Source of the DNA: Deltaproteobacteria bacterium
Lineage (GTDB): Bacteria > Myxococcota_A > Polyangia > Polyangiales > B10-G4
Direction of reading: 5' to 3'
DNA: 52,371 bases
Assembly (NCBI GenBank): GCA_003647065.1
Contig: QMMC01000002.1
Location: 1 to 52,371, forward strand
The position numbers were made by a program, and so were the translations under genes. Each line of letters starts with the position of its first letter. The first letter of the stretch is position 1. Shown piece by piece: positions 35,108 to 43,126 of the stretch. The notes under the pieces were generated by a model, which was not told the origin of the DNA, made no database searches, and saw only the letters and a program-made list of their open reading frames with translations.

Positions 35108-36904
35108 ATGGCCAACCAACGCACCAAAGCAGCCTCCGAGTCCATCGCGTTCCTGGTGATCAGCGCCGGGGTCCTGATCGGCTTCAACGCCATCTTCGCC
35201 ATCCTGCCGCCCCTGCGCCTCGACTGGACCGAAGACGAACTCTACACGCTCTCCCAGGGCACCAAGCGCCTGGCCTCGAGCATCACCGACCGCCTCGAGA
35301 TCGTCGCCTACTTCAGCGAAGACCTGCCCCCACCGTTCAACGCAACGGAGCGGGACGTCCGGGACATTCTCTCGGAGTATCAGTCCGCCGCCGGCAGCAA
35401 CCTGGTCGTCACCTTCATCAGCCCCGACACCGAGGCCGAAAAGGAAGAAGCTCAGGAAGCGGGCATCAACCCCGTGACCCACCAGCGGGTCACCTCCGAC
35501 GGCGCCCAAGTCGTCGAGGGCTACCGCGGCATCGTCATGCGCTACCTCGACCGCACCGAGGTGATCCCGGTCGTGCAAGATACGTCCGGCCTCGAGTACC
35601 TGCTCACGACGAATCTCAGTCTGCTGCTCAACGAGAAGCACACCATCGCCGTGCTCACGGGCCACGAAGGGGCGACCCTCCAGGAGGGGCTCCAGACGCT
35701 CCAGGCCTGCGCCCCCCTCTACGAGTTCCGCGAGGTTTCGGCCGAGTCGGAGATCGACCCGGAGATCGAGGCCCTCTTGGTGGTCGGTCCGCAGACGCCC
35801 CTCAGCGACGCGGAGCTGCGCAACATCGACAGCTTCGTCATGGCCGGGGGCTCCCTCGGCGTCTTCGGGGGCAGCGTGGCGCTGACCGTCGAGAACCAGC
35901 AGCCCAGCTTCTCGACCGTGGATACGGGCGTCAATACGCTGCTCCGGCCCTACGGCGTGGTGATGGAGTCCGAGATGCTCCTCGATACGCAGTGCCGCCG
36001 GATGCAGACGCCCCAGGGGCCTCGGTCCTCGCCGCCCTTCGTGCTCGTGGACCTCACCCTCCGCCAAAGCACCGACTGCAGCAACAACGACGACTGCCTC
36101 GATACGGCCGGGCCCGGCTTTCAGTGCGATAAGGGCACCTGCCAGCACCCCGTGACCTTCCGCCTCGAGGAGACCTGGGCGCCCTTCGGGGCGGCCCTCG
36201 AAGTCACCGAAGGAGCGAGCGAGCGGGCCGCGGTCATCGCCGTGTCGACCGAAAACTCGTGGACCCAGGAGGTCAGCTCCATCAACGCAGGCGCGGACTT
36301 CACGCCGCGATCCGAGGGCGAGAAGCCCCTCATGGTCGCCATTCAGGGCGAGATCCCCAGTGCCTTCGAAGAGGGCCAAACGAGCAACGACCAGGCGCGA
36401 GTCCTGGTCACCGGGTCGGCCTTGATGGTCCGCGACGAGATCCTCGGCCAGGTCCAGCAGATGGCGCGGCAGCAGTGCCCGATGATCGGGCCCTTCGCCT
36501 CGGCGCTGAACGCCATCGACTGGCTCGCCCAGGACGCCGACCTCATCGCCGTCCGCGCCAAGGACGTCTCGGACCCGTCGCTTCGGGTGCCCGAGAACGT
36601 CGAATCCGCCGAAGAAGAGGCCGAAGAGGCGATCCGACAGGCCCGCGAGGCCGGTCAGGACGCCGTCAACGCCCTCGTCCAGGGCGACCAAGCGGGCCTC
36701 GACAATGCGGTCGGAAGCCAAAACGACGCCATCGGCGCCCGCGAAGCCGCGCTCGAACGAGCCCTCCTCGCCCGCGAGGAGTGGGACGCGAAGATGCAGC
36801 AGTACCGGTGGGGCAACATGCTCGGCGTGCCCTTCCTCTTTGCGCTCTTCGGGGTCGTGCGTTGGCGCATGCGCCTCTCGCGCCGCAAGAACATCAGCAT
36901 CTGA
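35108..36904 (+). CDS. GldG-like ABC transporter accessory protein with Cys-rich insert
   Basis: 598 aa. N-terminal TM (SIAFLVISAGVLIGFNAIFAILP), then the GldG_N-type periplasmic domain (LDWTEDELYTLSQGTKRL, LEIVAYFSEDLPPPF) and the ABC_transp_aux region (IAVLTGHEGATLQEGLQTL, FVMAGGSLGVFGGSV). Near residue 320 a short insert has DCSNNDDC, FQCDKGTC, four Cys that look like a small disulfide loop of the type found in the surface lipoproteins of this window. A C-terminal helical Glu/Ala-rich stretch and a second TM (MLGVPFLFALFGVVRWRMRLSRR) close the protein. Six nt after the permease. Confidence 0.88.
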   Translation: MANQRTKAASESIAFLVISAGVLIGFNAIFAILPPLRLDWTEDELYTLSQGTKRLASSITDRLEIVAYFSEDLPPPFNATERDVRDILSEYQSAAGSNLVVTFISPDTEAEKEEAQEAGINPVTHQRVTSDGAQVVEGYRGIVMRYLDRTEVIPVVQDTSGLEYLLTTNLSLLLNEKHTIAVLTGHEGATLQEGLQTLQACAPLYEFREVSAESEIDPEIEALLVVGPQTPLSDAELRNIDSFVMAGGSLGVFGGSVALTVENQQPSFSTVDTGVNTLLRPYGVVMESEMLLDTQCRRMQTPQGPRSSPPFVLVDLTLRQSTDCSNNDDCLDTAGPGFQCDKGTCQHPVTFRLEETWAPFGAALEVTEGASERAAVIAVSTENSWTQEVSSINAGADFTPRSEGEKPLMVAIQGEIPSAFEEGQTSNDQARVLVTGSALMVRDEILGQVQQMARQQCPMIGPFASALNAIDWLAQDADLIAVRAKDVSDPSLRVPENVESAEEEAEEAIRQAREAGQDAVNALVQGDQAGLDNAVGSQNDAIGAREAALERALLAREEWDAKMQQYRWGNMLGVPFLFALFGVVRWRMRLSRRKNISI

Positions 36905-36912
36905 GGTAAGCG

Positions 36913-38154
36913 ATGGATTGGCAGAAGAATCGGGTCGCCATCGGAGCCCTCGTGCTGGTGGGCATCATGGCCGTCGCCGCGTGGGCGATGCAGAAGCAGG
37001 ACGAAAACCGCGGCGGTGGGTCCGTCACCACGGGTGACGGCGACGGCGACGGGGGCGCGGCGGATTCGATCCTCCCGAACCTCGACAAGGCCGAGATCGA
37101 CGAGATCGAGATCCATCGCCCCGACGCGCCGACGGTCCGACTGACCCGGGTGTCCGAGGACGAGTGGCGGGTCGCCGAGCCCGTGGATGCGCCGGCAGAC
37201 ATGACGACCGTCAATACGGCCCTCGACAAGCTCGACGGGATGGTGATGGTGCGCATCGCCGCCTCGAACAGCGCCAACCACGAGCGCCTCGAGGTCACGG
37301 AAGACACCGGCATTCGAGTCATCGCCCGGAGTTCGGGCAACGAGCTCGCGAACTTGCTCTTCGGCTCCTACAGCGGCGGCACGACCATGGTCCGCGCCGA
37401 GGGTGAAGACCGGGTCGCCGCGGCCGAAGGCTCGCTCAAGTTCGCCTTCAACAAGGACGTGAAGGACTGGCGCAATCGCCGCGTCGTCGACGTGTCCCCG
37501 GCCGACGTGGTCGCGGTCGCCTTCCAGAACGGCGAGAGCACGTGGCGCTTCGAACGCGGCGAGGACGCCCAGTGGGTGCAGTCCGAAGGCGAAGACGAGA
37601 TCGAGCGCTTCGGCCCGACCCGCGTCCAGTCCACGGTCTCGAGCCTGGCGCGCATGAGGGCATCGGACTTCGCACCGACCGACACCACCGCCGAGAGCGC
37701 CGGCCTCGGCGAAGACGCCAAGGTCATCACCTTGACGGTCCGTGAGGCGAGCGAAGACGAAGAGGACGGCGAAGACGAAGAAGACGAAGAAGACGGCGAA
37801 GAGCCGGCGGCGCCGGTCCCGACCTACGAGATCGTGCTCAACCTCGGCAGCCAGCACAGTGAAGAAGCGAACGACTTCTACCTGACCCGGGAGGGCGACG
37901 CCGTGGTCTTCCTGGTCTCGAGCTACCTCGCCGAGCGCATGGACGCGAACGTCGAATCCTTCCAGACCCCCGAGGCAGGCGACGAACCCGCCGCCGCCGC
38001 ACACCCCGGCATGCCCCCGGGAATGCCGCCCGGCATGGGCGGCCCCGGCGGCCCTGGTGGCCCTGGTGGCCCTGGAGGCGGACAGCTCCCGCCCGAAATC
38101 ATGCAGCAGATTCAGCGGCAGATTCAGCAGCAGCAGGCCGCCGGCGGGCAGTAA
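36913..38154 (+). CDS. DUF4340 protein, last gene of the Gld-like operon
   Basis: 413 aa with GAGG 6 nt before the ATG. A single N-terminal TM (VAIGALVLVGIMAVAAWAM) leaves the rest outside. DUF4340 features: IEIHRPDAPTVRLTRVSEDEWRVAEPVDAPAD, LFGSYSGGTTMVRAEG and a ...DVKDWRNRRVVDVSPADVVAV segment repeated later. An acidic stretch (~residues 280-300), then a collagen-like Gly-Pro-Gly run (GGPGGPGG) and a Gln-rich end (QQIQRQIQQQQ). DUF4340 genes follow GldG-like genes in many proteobacterial ABC operons, so it is part of the same envelope complex. Confidence 0.9.
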   Translation: MDWQKNRVAIGALVLVGIMAVAAWAMQKQDENRGGGSVTTGDGDGDGGAADSILPNLDKAEIDEIEIHRPDAPTVRLTRVSEDEWRVAEPVDAPADMTTVNTALDKLDGMVMVRIAASNSANHERLEVTEDTGIRVIARSSGNELANLLFGSYSGGTTMVRAEGEDRVAAAEGSLKFAFNKDVKDWRNRRVVDVSPADVVAVAFQNGESTWRFERGEDAQWVQSEGEDEIERFGPTRVQSTVSSLARMRASDFAPTDTTAESAGLGEDAKVITLTVREASEDEEDGEDEEDEEDGEEPAAPVPTYEIVLNLGSQHSEEANDFYLTREGDAVVFLVSSYLAERMDANVESFQTPEAGDEPAAAAHPGMPPGMPPGMGGPGGPGGPGGPGGGQLPPEIMQQIQRQIQQQQAAGGQ

Positions 38155-38186
38155 ACAGTATCGCCTGGCCCGTCAGGGCCCGAACA

Positions 38187-38206
38187 GCCCTTCCATCAGG
38201 GAGGGC
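38187..38206. terminator. hairpin between convergent genes
   Basis: GCCCTTCC (38187-38194), ATCA loop, GGGAGGGC (38199-38206), an 8-bp stem with one G-T pair. A second small one, GGCCC-GTCA-GGGCC, lies at 38167-38180. Placed at the stop of the minus-strand gene, so it may end both transcripts. Confidence 0.5.
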
Positions 38207-39689
38207 AGGCTCGGTTGCAGACGATGCTCCCGTCGGTGCACGTCGCGTCTCCACCGCCGCATGTCGAGTACTGGCACGTCGCCGACGGCACGTCGCAGCG
38301 TAGGCGGCATTTGGCGTCGGCGTGGCAATTGACGGTGCAGTTCGTCGCGCCGCGACAGTCTACATCACAGCTCGTATTGCGGTCCTTGCACTCGACGGTG
38401 ATGGTCTCACCGGACTGCATGCGGAAGTCGCAGTCGGCGCCGCTCTTGCAAAGCCCCGTGAACACCGCCGGGCTGCTCCCGAGCACGGTGCATTGGGTGT
38501 TGCGTTGCTCGCAGGTGATTAGACAATCCCTCGAGTCCGAGCAGAGGTAGCCGCAGTGGGCCCCGCCCGCGCACCCACAGTCCGCCGTGGACGGGTTACA
38601 GCCGTCGTTGCAGGGCCCGGCGAAGCAATCAATATGACAGAGCCCCCCGTTGCAGACCCCCGCGCAGGACGTCCCGCACGCGCCGCAGTTGTCCTCGTCT
38701 TCGTCTGGTCTTGATTCGCAGCCGTCCGTCGCCGATCCATTGCAATCGTTGAAGCCCGGGTCGCAAGAGTCGACGAGACAAGACGACGTCGAGCACTCCG
38801 GCGTTCCGTTGGGTGCTTCGCACGCGACGCCGCAAGCCCCGCAATCGGTCAGGGTATCGACGGCCATCTCGCAGCCGTTGGCCTCCATGCCATCGCAGTC
38901 ACCGAAGCCGATTTCACACGCGAAGTTGCACTCGCCGGCGCCGCAGCCGGCGACGGCGTGGTCCCGGGAGCAATCCACGCCGCAAGCGCCGCAGTCCGCC
39001 GGTGAATCCAGAGGTGCCTCGCACCCATTTCCGAGCACGCCATCGCAGTCATCGAAGCCCGCGTCGCAGCTCACGGCGCAGGCCCGTTCTACACAGGCCG
39101 GCTCAGCGTTCATCGGCGCCGAACAGGCCATATCGCAATCCCCGCAGTTCGCCGGGTCGTCCTCGGTGTTCACGCAGCGCGTTTCGCCGCAGAGGGTTGT
39201 TCCCGTAGCGCAGGTCGCGACGCACGTCGACGAACCCCCGAGGGTCTGACAGAGAGAACGCGTCACGCCGCACGCGGTGGTGCAGGAGCCGCAGCGCGCC
39301 GGCTCGGTCGTCGACGCTTCGCAGCCGTTCGACCGATCGCCATCGCAGTCGTCGAAGCCGGCATCGCAGTCGAGCCCGCAGACCCCCATGGTGCACATGG
39401 CGGCCGCGTTGGCCGGATCCACGCCGCAAGAAGTGCCGCACCGGCCACAGTTCTCGGGGTCCGCCATGATGTCGAACCCCTCGTCGATCATGCCATCGCA
39501 GTCGTCGTCAGCGGCATTGCAGCTCTCGGCCCTCGGGACGCATGCGTCGGGCCCGCGTACGCCCGTATCGCCCCCGTCGCCCCCGGAGTCCGCGGGCCCA
39601 GCGGCATCGGATCGGGGGAGCAAGGCACCGGTCTCGAGGGAGCACGCGGTGAGGAGCACGGCGATGGGCAGCCAGATGAAGCGAAGCAC
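38196..39689 (-). CDS. Cys-rich surface lipoprotein
   Basis: 497 aa from GTG 39689 (LRFIWLPIAVLLTACS); an ATG at 39743 would add 18 residues with no gain. A TACACT -10-like box ends 9 nt before the GTG, which favours this start. Lipobox LTAC. After an Asp/Gly linker comes one MopE-like motif (ESCNAADDDCDGMIDEGFD) and then ~8 repeats of the NCGxCG, CDxGFDDCDGxxxNGCE type, as in the paralog pair at 26080-29515. The last ~110 residues are different: short Cys-x3-Cys turns (CDVDCRGATNCTVNC) similar to the small lipoprotein at 44807. Likely surface-exposed, disulfide-rich. Confidence 0.87.
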   Translation of the reverse strand: MLRFIWLPIAVLLTACSLETGALLPRSDAAGPADSGGDGGDTGVRGPDACVPRAESCNAADDDCDGMIDEGFDIMADPENCGRCGTSCGVDPANAAAMCTMGVCGLDCDAGFDDCDGDRSNGCEASTTEPARCGSCTTACGVTRSLCQTLGGSSTCVATCATGTTLCGETRCVNTEDDPANCGDCDMACSAPMNAEPACVERACAVSCDAGFDDCDGVLGNGCEAPLDSPADCGACGVDCSRDHAVAGCGAGECNFACEIGFGDCDGMEANGCEMAVDTLTDCGACGVACEAPNGTPECSTSSCLVDSCDPGFNDCNGSATDGCESRPDEDEDNCGACGTSCAGVCNGGLCHIDCFAGPCNDGCNPSTADCGCAGGAHCGYLCSDSRDCLITCEQRNTQCTVLGSSPAVFTGLCKSGADCDFRMQSGETITVECKDRNTSCDVDCRGATNCTVNCHADAKCRLRCDVPSATCQYSTCGGGDATCTDGSIVCNRACPP

Positions 39690-40005
39690 GGTCTCCAAAG
39701 TGTACCCGAATGCCGACACCGGCAGATTCCCGCCGCTCGCCATGGTGTTCGGCCAGGCGACCCAGTGGCTCTCGGGTAGGCTCATGAAATGCGCCGGGGC
39801 CCGGCCGTGGGGTCCTCGGCCCCACCCGTCTGGCGACGGCGCCGCGGCCCAAGGGGGCCCGAAGTCCACCGGATCGGGCCCTCGAACTCCCCATGAGTAC
39901 GGGAAAGAGCCCCAAGTCGGTGATGGCACATCGTTTGCGGTTGAATCCGGTGCCGCCCCCAACCGGGAACCCCCGGCCCCAGCCGCAGTCTCACCAAGGA
40001 AATCC
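39690..40005. other. divergent intergenic region
   Basis: 316 bases between two divergent lipoprotein/secreted genes. The -10-like box of the minus-strand gene lies at 39699-39704. For the plus-strand gene only AAGGA at 39996-40000 is evident. No small gene or RNA is recognised. Confidence 0.6.
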
Positions 40006-41352
40006 ATGTTGCTCGTACGACGCCTCTGCGCCTTCGCGATCACCGCCGCCGCCGCCACCACGTTGTCGGCCTGCGCCGCCCCCGGCGCCGACTACACCGA
40101 CAATGAAGGGGACGACCCTTACAAGTACGAGCAGCTCGAACTCTCGCGGAACGGCCGCTACACCCCCCCGGCCGACATCAAAGCGGCAGGCGAAGCCCAG
40201 CGGGGCACGTACCAATCCGCTGGCTCCTGGAATGGCGGTCGCAACTGCAGCGGGACCTTCACCGCCGGCGCTCGGGAACTCGGGCAGTATCTGGTCGAGA
40301 ATTTCGCGGCCACTTCATTCGAGGGCTACAGCTGCCGGCGCAACACCGCCGACCGTTCGCGCATGTCGATGCACGCCACAGGCCGGGCAATCGACGTCAT
40401 GATCCCCCTCGACGGGGGCCAGGCAGACAACGGCCTCGGGGACCCGATCGCCAACTATCTCATTCGCAACGCGACCGAGATCGGCGTGCAGTTCTTCATC
40501 TGGGACCGCACCAAGTGGAACATCCGGTACAGCGGTCGGAAGGATAAGAGCTACGGCGGCCCCCACCCCCACCACGACCATCTGCACATCGAGTTGAGTG
40601 CGGCTGGCAGTCGGCGGAGCACCCCTTGGTTCAACCGCGACTCGGGCACCAGCGACGTCACGCCGGTCGCTGATTCGCCAGCGGACAGCGGCGACACGCC
40701 GGCGGACAGCGGCGGCACCGCCGAGCCGACGCCGGACTTCGCCAGCGGCTGCACCGAGACGTGCCCCTACAGCGGCGACGGGGACTGCGACGACGGCGGC
40801 GACGGATCGGCCTACTCGGTGTGCGAGCTGGGAACCGACTGCCGCGACTGCGGGACCCGAAGCTCATCAGGCACAGCGACGCCCCCGAGCACCGACCCGG
40901 CCCCCTCGGAGCCCACCACGAGCTGCTCCGATTCATGCACCTACGCCCGAGACGGCGAGTGCGATGACGGTGGCCCCGGGGCGGCCTACACGGACTGCGC
41001 CCTCGGCACGGACTGCTCGGACTGCGGACCCCGAGGTGGCTCGTCGACCGAGCCTGTCGCCGCTTGCGGTGACGGGTGGTGCGACGCCGGCGAGACCTGC
41101 GGCACGTGCCCCGCGGATTGCGGAGTGTGCCCGGCGGAGGGGTGCGCCATCCCTGGTCACGGGACGAACGCCGAAGACGGCGGAAGCTGTTCCACCCTGG
41201 AATCCTGGCGCTGCGTATACAGCGCCCGGTATGGCTCGACCGTCTCTCAGGTGTGCCGGAGCGGCGGGTGGCTCAACTTCCACACGTCGCCCCGGGGCTG
41301 CGACACCTGCTGCGGCAGTTACTCCAGCGACTGTCGCCAAGCCGGGTCCTGA
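40006..41352 (+). CDS. M15-like peptidase lipoprotein with Cys-rich tail
   Basis: 448 aa from ATG 40006 with AAGGA upstream. Lipobox LSAC. Residues ~75-200 carry the zinc peptidase signature of the ARB_07466/VanY-like group: SMHATGRAIDVMIPLDGG and HHDHLHIEL, the three metal ligands being the His, Asp and final His. This family trims peptidoglycan peptides. After a Asp/Thr/Pro linker (SPADSGDTPADSGG) come two ~37-aa repeats (CPYSGDGDCDDGGDGS and CTYARDGECDDGGPGA, each ending DCxDCG), a CGDGWCDAGETCGTC unit and a last Cys-rich domain. The tail probably sits on the cell surface. Confidence 0.88.
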   Translation: MLLVRRLCAFAITAAAATTLSACAAPGADYTDNEGDDPYKYEQLELSRNGRYTPPADIKAAGEAQRGTYQSAGSWNGGRNCSGTFTAGARELGQYLVENFAATSFEGYSCRRNTADRSRMSMHATGRAIDVMIPLDGGQADNGLGDPIANYLIRNATEIGVQFFIWDRTKWNIRYSGRKDKSYGGPHPHHDHLHIELSAAGSRRSTPWFNRDSGTSDVTPVADSPADSGDTPADSGGTAEPTPDFASGCTETCPYSGDGDCDDGGDGSAYSVCELGTDCRDCGTRSSSGTATPPSTDPAPSEPTTSCSDSCTYARDGECDDGGPGAAYTDCALGTDCSDCGPRGGSSTEPVAACGDGWCDAGETCGTCPADCGVCPAEGCAIPGHGTNAEDGGSCSTLESWRCVYSARYGSTVSQVCRSGGWLNFHTSPRGCDTCCGSYSSDCRQAGS

Positions 41353-41368
41353 CGAAGGCCCGGCCCGC

Positions 41369-42319
41369 TCAGTCCAGGATGGCGACGAGCTCTACGTCGA
41401 AGACCAGCATGCCCGCCGGGGCGCCGGGGCGGCCCTGGTAGGCGAGGTTCTCGGGGATCCAGAAGCGGCGCTGCTCGCCGGCGACCATGAGCTGCAGCCC
41501 CTCGGTCCAACCGGCGATGACCCGGTTGAGGGGGAAGACCGCGGGCTCGCCGCGGGTGCGGGAGCTGTCGAACATGTTCCCGTCCGTCGTCCACCCGGTG
41601 TAATGCACGCGCACCCGGCTCGTCTCGGCGGGGTGGGCGTCACCGGTCCCAGCCTCGATGACCTTGGACGCGAGGCCGCTGTCGGTGCGCTCCGCGTCCG
41701 CGGGGGCAGCCGCGACGTCGGTGGGGGCCGTCGGCGACCGGAGGATGCTCACCAACTCGATGTCGAAGACCAGCATGCCCGCGGGTGCGCCGGGGCGACC
41801 CTGGTAGGCGAGGGCCTCGGGGATCCACGCCCGCACCTTCTCGCCTTCGGCCATCAGCTTGAGCACCTCGGTCCAGCCAGCGATGACCCCGGTCACGCCG
41901 AAGGTGGCCGGCTGACCGCGGGCGATGGAACTGTCGAACATGTTTCCGTCGGTCGTCCAGCCGGTGTAGTGCACGCTCACCCGGTCCGCATCTGCGGGCT
42001 TGTTGTCGCTACTGCCGGGGCGGAGGACCTTGTAGGCGAGGCCTGACTCGGTGCGGGTCGCGTCAGCCGGAGCCTCGGCGACGTCGCTCGGTGCGGGGAT
42101 CGCGTTCGGCGCCGGCGGCCGGGCGCCGGCCTTCGTCGGAGTCCGGGCGGCCGCTGCGTTGTCCGCCGTGGGGGTGTCCCTGGACCCTGTCTCTTCATCG
42201 GAAGAGGCCGCCTCGTCCGTATTCGAGAAATCCGGCTCCTGGGCCCGGTCGCAACCGAGGGCCAGAAGGGAGGAGACGAGGATGAGGGCGGCGCTCCGCG
42301 CCAGCGTTTCGGCGGTCAT
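41369..42319 (-). CDS. lipoprotein with two FKBP-type peptidyl-prolyl isomerase domains
   Basis: 316 aa from ATG 42319. Lipobox LALGC. A Thr/Ala/Pro linker is followed by two similar FKBP domains (~residues 105-195 and 220-315), each with VHYTGWTTDGNMFDSS, VIAGWTE and YQGRPGAPAGMLVFD. The Tyr, Asp and Trp of the active-site pocket are present in both. They should speed prolyl isomerisation of exported proteins in the periplasm. The promoter and first ~11 codons are almost identical to those of the gene upstream (43056), so the N-termini were copied. Convergent with the peptidase gene. Confidence 0.93.
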   Translation of the reverse strand: MTAETLARSAALILVSSLLALGCDRAQEPDFSNTDEAASSDEETGSRDTPTADNAAAARTPTKAGARPPAPNAIPAPSDVAEAPADATRTESGLAYKVLRPGSSDNKPADADRVSVHYTGWTTDGNMFDSSIARGQPATFGVTGVIAGWTEVLKLMAEGEKVRAWIPEALAYQGRPGAPAGMLVFDIELVSILRSPTAPTDVAAAPADAERTDSGLASKVIEAGTGDAHPAETSRVRVHYTGWTTDGNMFDSSRTRGEPAVFPLNRVIAGWTEGLQLMVAGEQRRFWIPENLAYQGRPGAPAGMLVFDVELVAILD

Positions 42320-42366
42320 GGGAGCGGGTCGTAGTCCAATGTGGGGGCCGTTTCAACCGGCTCGCC
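42284..42366. repeat. promoter/signal-peptide duplication, copy 1
   Basis: 83 bp matching 43021-43103 with 4 mismatches. It holds the -35/-10 elements, the ATG and the first ~12 codons of the FKBP lipoprotein gene. The similarity fades gradually into the rest of the signal peptide. Offset between copies is 737 bp, same orientation. Confidence 0.92.
42328..42356 (-). promoter_or_regulatory. promoter of the FKBP lipoprotein gene
   Basis: Minus strand: TTGAAA (42356-42351), exact 17-bp spacer, TACGAC (42333-42328), then 8 nt to the ATG at 42319. Transcription should begin at about the start codon. Confidence 0.6.
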
Positions 42367-42474
42367 GACTGAAATGGAAGCCATGACGCGGTAGGCGTCG
42401 GATGGCCGAGGATCTATCGACCGCCGGTGGTCGTCGTCGGGGCCTCGGCGCCCCCCTGGAGGGGCCCCACGCGC

Positions 42475-43056
42475 TCATTCGAGTTCCCGTTCGATGCGAA
42501 TATCGGGGGCGCGCACGACATCGCCCGCGGCGTCGGTACCGACCGTGAGTTCGAAAACGGACGTGATTCCATCATCATCGAGGTCTCCGTGGGCTCGGAA
42601 GGTATAGAGCGCCTCGTTCGGCCCGTGGCCGCAGCTGGCCGGAGGGGCAACGATCTCATACCGGAAATAGACGGGACCGGTGACGGGAAAGCCAATCTCG
42701 CGGAAAGGGGCATCAAGGGCACCTAGCGCCTGAAGCTCGGAGCCGGGCACGTTGGTGGTAATGGCAGGGCCAACTGTGCAGTTGCTCTCGTAGGAGCCGC
42801 CTGCTCGCGAGCGTTCTTGCATGTAATATCCGGTCGCACCCACGAAGAGCATCCCAAGGTTCGAGTGGGCCTCGAGAGTCTTCAAGCGCCGCACGTGGTC
42901 AGCCGGCGAGGCTGCGGCCTCCGAGGTCTCGTGACCCGCAGGCTCCGACGACGGCGGGTCGGAGGCCTCATGCTCATCGGCCCGATCGCAGCCGAGAGCC
43001 GATAGAGAGAAAACGAAGAGGAGGGCGGCGCTCCACGCCAGCGTTTCGGCGGTCAT
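42475..43056 (-). CDS. lipoprotein with a type IV pilin-like C-terminal domain
   Basis: 193 aa. The N-terminus (MTAETLAWSAAL, lipobox SALGCDRAD) is a copy of the FKBP lipoprotein's. After a Ser/Glu/Pro linker the rest is homologous to the C-terminal ~140 residues of the pilin-like protein at 45378: SNLGMLFVGATGYYMQER, NCTVGPAITTNVP, YEIVAPPASCGHGPNEALYTFRAHGDLDDDGI and a final ELE. The pilin N-terminal helix itself is gone. The pilin head is thus lipid-tethered rather than fibre-forming. It may act as a cap, decoy or minor partner of the pilin; all inference. Confidence 0.87.
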   Translation of the reverse strand: MTAETLAWSAALLFVFSLSALGCDRADEHEASDPPSSEPAGHETSEAAASPADHVRRLKTLEAHSNLGMLFVGATGYYMQERSRAGGSYESNCTVGPAITTNVPGSELQALGALDAPFREIGFPVTGPVYFRYEIVAPPASCGHGPNEALYTFRAHGDLDDDGITSVFELTVGTDAAGDVVRAPDIRIERELE

Positions 43057-43103
43057 GGGAGCGGCTCGTAGTCCAATGTGGGTGCAGTTTCAACCGGCTC
43101 GCC
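43021..43103. repeat. promoter/signal-peptide duplication, copy 2
   Basis: Second copy of the 83-bp segment described at 42284. It carries the ATG (43056) and the promoter of the pilin-head lipoprotein gene. Confidence 0.92.
43065..43093 (-). promoter_or_regulatory. promoter of the pilin-head lipoprotein gene
   Basis: Minus strand: TTGAAA (43093-43088), 17-bp spacer, TACGAG (43070-43065), 8 nt to ATG 43056. The -35 is identical to the FKBP gene's and the -10 differs by one base, so the two genes may be co-regulated. Confidence 0.55.
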
Positions 43104-43126
43104 ACGGGGGCCGAGATAGACGCCGC

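Noticed and set aside
34886-36721. 611-aa minus-strand ORF and the 449-aa one at 36655-38004
   Set aside because: Antisense to the GldG-like and DUF4340 genes; no recognisable domain.
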